Assembly: GCA_030544215.1 (NCBI GenBank)
Contig: JARZZO010000009.1
Span: 47,859,129-47,923,128 of the forward strand
Reading direction: 5' to 3'
DNA from: Zantedeschia hybrid cultivar
Lineage: Eukaryota; Streptophyta; Magnoliopsida; Alismatales; Araceae
DNA length: 64,000 nucleotides
The notes beneath the pieces are model-generated. The model did not search any database, was not told the DNA's origin, and worked only from the letters and a program-made list of their open reading frames with translations. The position numbers and the translations under genes are program-made. Shown here in pieces: positions 56,447 to 64,000 of this stretch (within the stretch, counting starts at the first letter, position 1; every line of letters begins with the position of its first letter).

Positions 56447-57045
56447 TAGTTGTGAAGGTGGTAAGGTGACCCAAGGAATGCCTGGGGTCCCCAAGTGCCT
56501 AAGCGTTTAGGCGCCCACCTAGGCACCGCCTCGGCGCCTAGTTGATAATAATATATTTAATATTACATTGCGTATAATAAATTTAATATTAGACTATGTG
56601 ACATCAATACAAAAAATACAAGAAAATGACACCAATATGACATTAATATGAAAAATCATAAGTAGTCTAAGTATCAAAATTTAATGTGACTGAAACATAA
56701 TTATAAAAATTATATTTCATAATAATATATACTAACCCACTTTCGAAATAATAATAAATACAAGTCCAGATGTTTGCCAACATATTCTTCCAAAATCTAC
56801 AATATAATGCTTACAACAAGAATATATATGATGCAATAATGTCAAACCCATAAATCACCAACAAAAATGAAGTTTTATAATAAAACAATGCTAATTAGAT
56901 GAAATATACAATGAGAGAGAGAGAGAGAGAGCCTCAAAATGGGTCAGCAGATCTGATATGGGCGCCTTCTGAGCTCGTGGAAAGGTGGACCAGCAGCTAG
57001 AATTTTGCCTTGTTGTCTAGGCGATGCCTGAACAACACTGACTAT
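56447..57045. mobile_element. Candidate MITE with GCCTAGGCGCC palindromes
   Basis: The left end near 56447 reads AGTTGTGAAGGTGGTAAGG with GCCTAAGCG and TAGGCGCC palindromes to 56540. The right end near 57015-57045 reads GTCTAGGCGATGCCTGAACAACACTG, roughly complementary. The interior is AT-rich with a (GA)n run (56911-56931). No clean 8-bp duplication was found, so the element is old or the ends are misjudged. Confidence 0.45.
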
Positions 57046-57348
57046 GACAGAGAGAGAGAGGAAACGTGCTATGTGCTAGCATAAGAATCCCACATAAAGT
57101 GGGAACCGAGTGGGAAGTTTGATTGGTGTTTCCTTCTTTTGATGTAAAGAATGGGGAGTTCTACAGAAATACCCATCAAGCTTTTATAGTAACTACATCG
57201 AACCTAAAAGAAGGCGGGCCATTTCCAAAACAAAACATGCTGGGCGCTGCTAGGTGGCCCAGGCGAGCGCTTACTGGGCTGCTCGCTTATGCACCATGTC
57301 GCCTTGCGTGACATGGAATGCCTTGTCTCCTACTCGATACCTAGGGGA
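57046..57348. other. Non-coding with further GGCG/CGCC palindromes
   Basis: GCTGGGCGCTGCTAGGTGGCCCAGGCG at 57239-57265 resembles another degraded MITE end. No gene. Confidence 0.35.
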
Positions 57349-57740
57349 TTGTTGACAATCATTTTTTATCCGACCAATTTGTTTCGGATTTTTATTTATT
57401 TTGGTGATTTGTTTTAGTTGGTCATTTAGTTTGGTAGATAGGGTTTATGGTTGTGTGATGTTGACCCGCCCATGGAAAAGGATTTATGCGGGTTCGGATG
57501 AACCTTTCCTGTCAGTCAATAGGCTGACGGTGATTATATCATGCTGCGACAGAAAAACCCTTTGATTTCCTTTCCAAAGCTGGCTTTCTAGATGGCTCCT
57601 TGCAGTGTGATAGTCTCGCTTGCTTTATTTTATTCGCTCACATGTTATTCACAGGATGGTCGACTTTCTTACCCTTTATTCATTTTTATCCGGGTTTCCC
57701 CTTTTCCTTTTTATAATATCTTTAGCATTATTGACGGAGA

Positions 57741-57893
57741 CTATTCACGGATACTGTTCATAGGCACTATTCACGGACATTATTCACAGATACTATTCAC
57801 GGACACTGTTCATGGGTACTATTTATGGACACTATTCATGGGTACTATTCATGGACACTGTTCATGGGTACTATTCATGCACACTGTTCATAG
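57741..57893. repeat. 13-bp tandem repeat
   Basis: ATTCACGGACACT and ATTCATGGGTACT variants, about twelve units, alternating in a partly 26-bp pattern. Confidence 0.88.
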
Positions 57894-58082
57894 GTAGGTC
57901 ATGTTAGGTGTCGATAATTTAAATTGTGTCAAGACGGCTATGGGCCGACGAGGTAGTATTTCGTCCCATTATTCACTGTTGTGCATTGATATGGCAACAG
58001 GCCGACAAGGCTATGATTATCACTTAACAACTTGTAGTTATATATGAAGGTAACGACAGGCTGACAAGCCTTCATCAGCACT

Positions 58083-58495
58083 CGACGACACACTGCTTCC
58101 GCACCGGAGTGGCAGCGGGACGACGAGGCTTTAGCATCACTCGTCGACACATCACTTGCGCACTGGAGTGGTAGTGAGGCGGCGAGGCTTCGACATCACT
58201 CATCGACACATCACTTGCGCACCGGAGTGGAAATGAGGTGGCGAGACTTCAACATCATCCGTCGACATATCACTTGCGCACTAGAGTGGCAATGAGGCGG
58301 CGGAGCTTCAGCATCACCCGTCGACACATCACTTGGGCACCAGAGTGGTAGTGAGGCGGCGGAACTTCAACATTACTCGTCGACACATCACTTGTGCACC
58401 GGAGTGGCAGTGAGGCGGCGAGGCTTCAACATTACTTGTCGACACATCACTTGCGCACCGGAGTGGCAGTGTGGCGGCGATGCTTCAACAATTAT
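58083..58495. repeat. 59-bp minisatellite, seven units
   Basis: CGTCGACACATCACTTGCGC recurs at 58083, 58142, 58201, 58260, 58319, 58378 and 58437. Each unit also has GCACCGGAGTGGCAGTGAGG. Older diverged units seem to extend left to about 57920. Confidence 0.93.
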
Positions 58496-58555
58496 TACTT
58501 GATCATATGATTCGCAGGCACTAGACGGCATGATTCCGGGTTATACAACCACGAC

Positions 58556-59220
58556 CAAGGAATTCCGGATCGGATCGGGTCCCCGAATCGGGACCCGCCG
58601 ATCCCGATCCTACCCGGATCGGATCGGCCGAGTCGGCCGATCCAGATGAAGTCTGGCCAGTCCGACTCGGCCAGATTAAAATATAATAAAAAATCAGAAA
58701 AAATTAGAAAAAATCAGGAAAAAATAAAAATAAAATCAGAAAAAATTACATACATATTATTCAATTGATGTACAATAAGAATGAATGCAATTCATGTACA
58801 TCCATAAAAAATCCTAAACCCTAAAACCCTAAAACCCCAAACCCTAAACCCTAAAACCCTAAAACCCTAAAACCCTAAACCCTAAACCCTAAACCCTAAA
58901 CCCTAAAACCCTAAACCCTTAACCCTTAACCCTTAACCCCTAAAACCCTAAACCCTAAACCCTAAAACCCTAAAACCCTAAACCCTAAACCTTAAACCCT
59001 AAACCCTTAAACCCTTAAACCCTTAAACCTTAAGGGGGGGATCGGGACCGGCCCGAACCGGACCAGATCGGGTCCGGACCGGTCGATCTGGCCGGTCCGG
59101 CCCCGATCTGGTCCGGTTCGGGCCGATTTCGGCCGTTTTTTTTTTTTTTTCAAATCGGTGGGGGGGAACAGTGAAATCCCCCCCGAATCGGATCGGAACC
59201 CGCCGATTCCGCAATCCATG
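58556..59220. mobile_element. hAT-type MITE with telomere-like interior, 665 bp
   Basis: The left end is CAAGGAATTCCGGATCGG and the right end (complement) CATGGATTGCGGAATCGG, 13 of 18 matching. The 8-bp flanks are identical: ACCACGAC at 58548-58555 and 59221-59228. Inside, both ends carry GATCGG/CCGATC-type palindromes (58565-58675 and 59039-59130). The middle has an A-rich tract and a 220-bp telomere-like array. It shares end type with the MITE at 39816. No transposase is encoded. Confidence 0.88.
58813..59033. repeat. Interstitial telomere-like array (CCCTAAA variants)
   Basis: About 30 units of CCCTAAA, CCCTAAAA and CCCTTAA. The orientation is C-strand on plus. It lies wholly inside the hAT-type MITE, between its palindromic ends, rather than at a chromosome end. 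Confidence 0.95.
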
Positions 59221-59228
59221 ACCACGAC

Positions 59229-60060
59229 TTGGCGGCATGGCTGATGATTGTAACCACGTCGCCACGACACGGCAGCGTGGTTAAGAATCATAGCCACGCT
59301 GCCAAGGCATGGCGGCATGGTTAAGGATCATGCCGCCCAGACCTGGCGGCATGGTCTTGTACCTTGGGAATGAGAGGCAATGGATTTTCTTATAACTCCA
59401 CCACTTCGAACCAACTTCCAACAACTTATTACCACCTATATAAGGTAGGGGGTACGTGCTATTTGTAGAATTTTCGACCAATAAGGGGCCGCCAAGTGGC
59501 GACTTACAATTGGTTCTTGGAGGCGGGCCATGCCCAGTTGGCGAAGCTCCATTGGTCCACGTCCTCACTCTTGTGATTGGTCCATTTGGCGATGACGAGA
59601 CGGTGACGTGGCGGTGATGACGAGGCGATGAATCCGTGTGGCTCTTCTTCATTGGATCATGTGGGCATGTGTGGGGCTCACTTGAACTCAAAAAAAGTAT
59701 TTTTTTATGTACGTCGCAGCATGCCGCCACGAGTGGGCAGCGGAGCAGGGTACTGGGCTTTGCCGCCCACAAGGGGCAGCAGACCTTTGGGTTCTGCTGC
59801 CCTTTGTGGACGGCAGACCCAGCAGATTTGGGTTTGCCACCCCTTTTGGGCGGCAGACTGGCAGGCACCTTTGGGCCTGCCCCGGGACAACATGGGATGT
59901 TTTTTTTTTACTTTTTTTGACCCTAATTTTTTGATTTTGGGTTTTTTTAATTTATTTTTCGATTTTGAGGGGATTTGAGTACTGTTTACGTGACAGTGCA
60001 CTGTAGCAGTACTGTTCATGCCCTCTTTATTGTAGCAGTACTGTTTATACCCCCTTTTTT
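59229..60060. repeat. GC-rich diverged repeats upstream of the mobile-domain gene
   Basis: Repeats of GGCGGCATGGTTAAGGATCA (59230-59360), of GCCGCCC...GGGCAGCAGAC (59700-59880) and of TGTAGCAGTACTGTT (60000-60045). The ORFs on both strands here (59281-60553 minus and others) show no domain. Confidence 0.6.
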
Positions 60061-60196
60061 GTATAAGAAATTTGCGGTCCACAAAGTGCCCCCCACGAGC
60101 CATTTGCCAAAAGCGGGAGCAGAGAGAAGTGGCTTGTGTGTTTGATATTTTGCCCTCAAACTTGAACGTAACTACGGTGCTGCCATTGGAGTGTTC

Positions 60197-60204
60197 TATA
60201 AATA
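60197..60204 (+). promoter_or_regulatory. TATA box of the mobile-domain transcription unit
   Basis: TATAAATA. A start near 60228 would give a short leader exon ending at the GTGAGT donor at 60276. The next acceptor, GATGCAG at 61123, is 20 bases before the ATG at 61145. Confidence 0.5.
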
Positions 60205-60275
60205 CGACAGGAGGGGAGGACAGTCCATCATCGCTTTGTCTGAATCTCGCAAGGCTGCCATTTGCATCTTCCTTG

Positions 60276-61123
60276 GTGAGTAGTGGTGGAGCTTGAAGAT
60301 ATGCTGCCGAAGCTCGCGGAGTTTTAAATCCTGAGGTTGTATTGCCGGGGCTTGGCGATGGACGCTTGATGTCACGTCGCCAAGTATCAGAGGCAGAGTT
60401 TAAAGTTGTGTTGCCTAGATTTAGAGGCGAAGTCTTGATGTCATGCCGTAAAGCATCGGAGGCAAGCTTGATGTTGTGCCGCCAAGTGTTGGAGACGATC
60501 TTGATGATATGTCGCCAAGGCTTGGAGGCGAATGCTTGATGTCGTGTCGCCAAGTCTTAGAGACGAGCTTGATGATACGTCGCCAAGGCCTGGAGGCGGA
60601 GGCTTGATGTTGTGCCGTCAAGTCTTGGAGACGAGCTTGATGATATGTTGCCAAGACTTGGAGGTGGAGGCTTGATGTTGTGCCGCCAAGTCTTAGAGAT
60701 GAGCTTGATGATATGTCGCCAAGACTTGGAGGTGAAGGATTGATGTTGTGTCGCTAAGTCTTGGAGACGAGCTTGATGATATGTTGCCAAGACTTGGAGG
60801 CGTGTATTGATGTCGTACCGCCAAGTGCCGGGACGAACTTGACGCTTTGTTGCCCGAACTTGGAGGCATGTATTGACATCGTACGCCAAGTGCCGGGACG
60901 AGTTTGACGCTTTGTTGCCCGAACTTGGAGGCGTGTATTGACATCGTATCGCCAAGTCCTAGGACGAGCTTGACGCTTTGTTGCCTGAACTTGGAGGCAT
61001 AGATTGTGCCTTCAATTCTTGGCCGAGGCTTGATGCCATGTCGCCAAGGCTTGGAGGCAGAAGCTTGTGCATAGTAGATTTGGACATTTGGAGTTTTATC
61101 TGACAGTTTGTTTGTTGATGCAG
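60276..61123 (+). other. Predicted 5' UTR intron filled by a minisatellite
   Basis: Donor TTG|GTGAGT and acceptor TTGATGCAG|G enclose 848 bases, nearly all of which is the 34/68-bp repeat. The intron is inferred from splice signals only. Confidence 0.45.
60340..61065. repeat. 68-bp (2 x 34) minisatellite
   Basis: CAAGTCTT recurs at 60551, 60619 and 60687, with TAAGTCTT at 60755, 68 bp apart. Each unit has two related halves, one with GCCAAGTCTTGGAGACGAG and one with GCCAAGACTTGGAGGCGG. Diverged units extend to about 60340 and 61065. The minus-strand ORFs 60421-60955 and 60557-60955 arise from the repeat. Confidence 0.92.
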
Positions 61124-61144
61124 GTTTCTTTTTTTCTTGTCATC

Positions 61145-64000
61145 ATGTCTCATTCACGGACCTTTGATTCTGACGAAGTGGGGCCCTCATGCGGACGCGG
61201 TAGGGGAAAATCCATCCGCCAACTTAGTGTGGGGAAAGCCGGGAGAGTTGACATAAGCATTTCTCCTCTGAGTATTAAACGAAGGATACGATGTAAAGTG
61301 CACTGGCTTAAGGTGTCTATGCCATCTTTTATGGCTCAACTAACCTCATCAGAGGAGATGGAGCACCTGAATTTGGGTTACGCTTTTGTAGCCCGAAGTG
61401 GGTCGGAATCACCCCCGGAGAATGAGGGTCATCTTGAGAAGGAGTTCATAAAATATTCTTCTGAGCAGTATATTTATGTTCCTTCAAAGAAATATCTTGG
61501 TCATTATCCAGTGGACCAATTTTTATTGTCTGAAGTTGCTCATTTTGACGGTATTAGTTGTCGGCGACGGCCTGTCTCTGTCATTTAACGTCAAAATTTG
61601 GAGAAATCAGTCTTAAAGAATCGGGATAGTTTGAGAGGTTTGGTGGCATATACTATCCCTGCTTTTTATACTTTTGATTCTCGCCCGGATATTCTGCCAC
61701 CTGTTGAAATGCAGATTCCTCTGGCAGATGATAGGTGGTATTCTTACGGAGCTTTAGTTCCTGCAAAATGGGGAAGTGCTGAAGGATTAGAATTATTGTA
61801 TCATTCTCGTAATGGTCTGTTTCTGACGCCTTCAAGTGATGGTAACATCATGGACCCATTTGATTCCAGATGCTATTTGAGAGATATTATATTAGAGCGG
61901 AGGCCAAGCTGGTACGGCCCTCTGGCCATAAAGTCTACTCATACACCTTGTGTTGGAGCGACTGAATGGTTAGAACGAACTTTGCAAAGACATGAAGCAT
62001 TGTTGCATCGTGTGAATATTTATGATGTCGTAAAAGCCGCTAGATATGCTTATCCATGTTATTCTGGTTTGCTTGAGGCTTTAATAGAGTGATATAATTC
62101 GTGCTGGAATACTTTCATGATAGCGAAATGAGAGACCACTATAGATCTTTAATCTTTTCATAATATTTCTGGCCTACCCATCGTGGGGTATCCTTATGAA
62201 GAAGTCAGTATGTGTGACATGCGAAGATATTTGAGTAATAGGGAAGGCTCTTATCTACTTCCATTCTGTTGTCGTTACTTGGCTAAAGTTTGGAGAGATT
62301 TGAGTCATTTGAAGTCCCCATATTCTGAATCTTCATATAAAGTTGCTTTGACTTCTTGGGTTAGATACTTTTATAAGGGCACGTATTGTTATGATTGACG
62401 ATTCCCTCTATATGGGGATTCCTCAGGTGATTGTCGTCAAATAGATCCCTCTAGCTTGCCGAGTTGTGAACCTTTCATAATGGAAGGGCCTATTTATCCT
62501 GAGGAACTGGCTGATATAGTTGACTTGGCAGCTTATCTCGCATACTGGCTTGCCAGTTTTGCGCTGCCTGTCAGTGATAATACAAAATTGTGCTCATATG
62601 TATTATGGCCTGCGTGTCAACTGGCTTGCGGTGTGCAGTTAGCCATTGTTCCTGTGGCTCTTGCTAATATTTTTTATACCTTTGAATCATGGATCAGTAA
62701 GAAATTTCCAAGGGACAGTCGTCCGACCACTCCTACACATTATATTGGTGCATGGGTTGGCCTTTTGATGCCCGGACTTGTTTCCTTTCATAGTTCTGAC
62801 AGGCAAGTTTTGCCACTTATATTACAATTTGCTAGTGAAGAATTGGAAGGTGACTATCTTATTCAATTGAAATATGCCAGAGACACATTAGCTTTTTGTC
62901 CGAAGCATCGGACACGAAAGCTCTGTTTTGATCATTCAACCTTCAAGCGGTGTCCTTCTTGCGAAGACACATTTTTCTCTCATCTTGAATCCACTAGCCA
63001 GGTGACTCATCCCATTTCAAGAATAGGGTATACTATATCTAGTTTGTCGGATGGGCTCCGAGGCTGGTTGGAAAGTATTCGGCCTAGTATCTTAGTATTC
63101 AAAAAAGGCAAGGTAGCTTATTTGCAGCCTTACTATCCATATAGAGTTGTAAGAAATTTTGGCTTTGATCAGAAGATTCTACCGTATAATGTGGAGTTTG
63201 CTCTTGATAAAGGAGTGTACGGTCTTGGTGATGTTGTAAATAAGACAATGATATGGTGGAATTATTTTCAACGCATATAGCTTGGGAAGACTTTCTGTGT
63301 TCCAGAATCTGATCGAATAGGACTTCTAGATATTCAATATGCTAAATGGTGGCATGGACACAGTTATATCTTTCGTCATAATGCAGAAAGCCTTCGGTGA
63401 TATGAGATGTGATATCTTACTTCTTCGCATCGTCTGATGTTCAATATTCCCGACAATATTTTGCAAAGGGACTTTCCGACTTTTCAGGAGAATATCAGAA
63501 GAGAAAGAGCAGAATTGGAGGAGGCCAAGGCTTTTGGGTCTATATGCAAGGCGCGCCCCTTCGCTATGAAAGATACAGAACCAGCACCCTTGCAGCATTA
63601 TAAATATCCTCCTTTCTCTTAAGAGGAAGTTAATGCAGTTCAAGCATATGCTCGGAAGAGGCGGGAGCAGTTGGAGTTAAAATCCAGGATTGTTACTTCT
63701 GAGACAAATAAATCTCTTATTTCTCGAGATATAGCACAATGGTCTCTGTATATAGGAGAAATAGAGAAGAGGGTTCAAGTCTGGCTACACCCCAAAAAGT
63801 CATATTATTGGCTGGAGCATTTCAATACTGCTTGCAAATTTGGAGGGAAGATGGATCTGACCACCCCTCTCTCCACTGCAACCCCCATATTTGATCCGGC
63901 TGGGGATTGGTTGAGGTACTTGTGTGAGCAAGTAAAGACTCTCCGCTGTCCAGATGAAGCTAATGCTGTTGTATGTGCTACTCTTTATGAAGAGGTGACT
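61145..64000 (+). pseudogene. Plant mobile domain (aminotransferase-like) protein, partial, with in-frame stops
   Basis: The start is MSHSRTFDSDEVGPS at 61145. One frame runs to the window end. It holds stops at 61586, 62090, 62129, 62150, 62396, 63278, 63398, 63410 and 63620, and no frameshift. Domain landmarks of the PMD family (PF10536) are CWNTFMI, NISGLPIVGYPYEE (about 62165-62205), then YLAYWLASFALP, LACGVQLAIVPVALANIFY, HYIGAWVGLLMPG and ADLKY-like LKYARDTLAF. The later part (63440 on) is Arg/Glu-rich and probably coiled. PMD proteins occur in gypsy and MuDR elements and in the host MAIN/MAIL1 group; cellular role here is unknown. Without the stops it would exceed 950 codons. It is treated as a TE-linked pseudogene. 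Confidence 0.75.

Larger units (their letters stand above)
57349..58555 (+). mobile_element. Repeat-rich region, possibly the start of an LTR element
   Basis: TGTTGACAATCATTTTTTATCC at 57349 looks like an LTR start, but no partner LTR or primer site was found. It contains a 13-bp repeat (57741-57893) and a 59-bp repeat (58083-58495). The hAT-type MITE at 58556 interrupts it; similar GCGGCATGG repeats resume at 59229. Confidence 0.35.

Noticed and set aside
58813..59033. True chromosome end
   Set aside because: The array is only 220 bp, full of variants, and embedded in a MITE with target duplication, with other sequence on both sides.
60421..60955. His/Arg/Gln-rich minus-strand ORFs
   Set aside because: Produced by the 68-bp minisatellite.

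Overview
This window looks like nuclear DNA of a flowering plant. It is almost entirely transposable elements nested in one another. The evidence is Ty1-copia and Ty3-gypsy proteins of plant type, an initiator-Met primer site and an Athila-type tRNA-Asp primer site, a PIF/Harbinger transposon with GT-AG introns, LINE remnants, a plant-mobile-domain reading frame, and an internal array of plant-type telomere repeat (CCCTAAA). I see no bacterial, organellar or CRISPR features and no conventional long host gene. One compact host-like small-peptide gene (49662-49793) is the best candidate for a non-transposon gene. The species cannot be named from the sequence.

Layout. From 842 to 9961 lies an old minus-strand copia element (Copia-B). 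It is broken by three copies of one gypsy-type LTR: a partial copy at 1-841, a solo LTR on the minus strand at 890-3601 (target duplication ATAAC) and a solo LTR on the plus strand at 5041-7379 (TTGAG). Copia-B's leader is cut at 9961 by an Athila-type LTR (9962-12981), followed by a tRNA-Asp primer site and a gag gene. That gag is fused in frame to the integrase end of a different, Tat-type gypsy element. The Tat part continues through a 66-bp minisatellite, an antisense accessory ORF and a 3' LTR containing a 51-bp minisatellite. A second copia element (Copia-A, 20911-30184, LTRs of about 1.54 kb, plus strand) is inserted in that Tat LTR, which resumes at 30185-30362. From 30.4 to 40.7 kb the DNA is mostly non-coding, with several young tandem duplications, a zinc-knuckle relic, a LINE 3' end and a small hAT-type MITE (39816-39976). 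A probable 11-kb PIF/Harbinger element (40777-51865, TAA duplication) holds a 402-codon Myb/SANT-like ORF1 gene, a DDE transposase with one frameshift, a LINE endonuclease fragment and the small-peptide gene. From 52 to 57 kb there are homopolymer-rich repeats, another LINE 3' end and a GCCTAGGC-type palindromic MITE. From 57.3 kb to the end there is a minisatellite-rich region, a second hAT-type MITE carrying the telomere-like array, then a TATA box, a short leader exon, an intron filled with a minisatellite and a long plant-mobile-domain reading frame that runs off the window.

How the parts relate. Most coding sequence here is decayed. Two long reading frames (13940-16018 and 61145-64000) are broken only by in-frame stops, with no frameshift visible, as expected from deamination of methylated cytosine. 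The least expected structures are non-coding: a fixed-geometry 34-bp dyad (12-bp arm, 10-bp spacer, 12-bp arm) found 29 times in the same order in three LTR copies; a conserved four-copy stem-loop array in the leaders of both copia elements; and two hAT-type MITEs built from different degenerate palindromes, one of which carries telomeric repeat.
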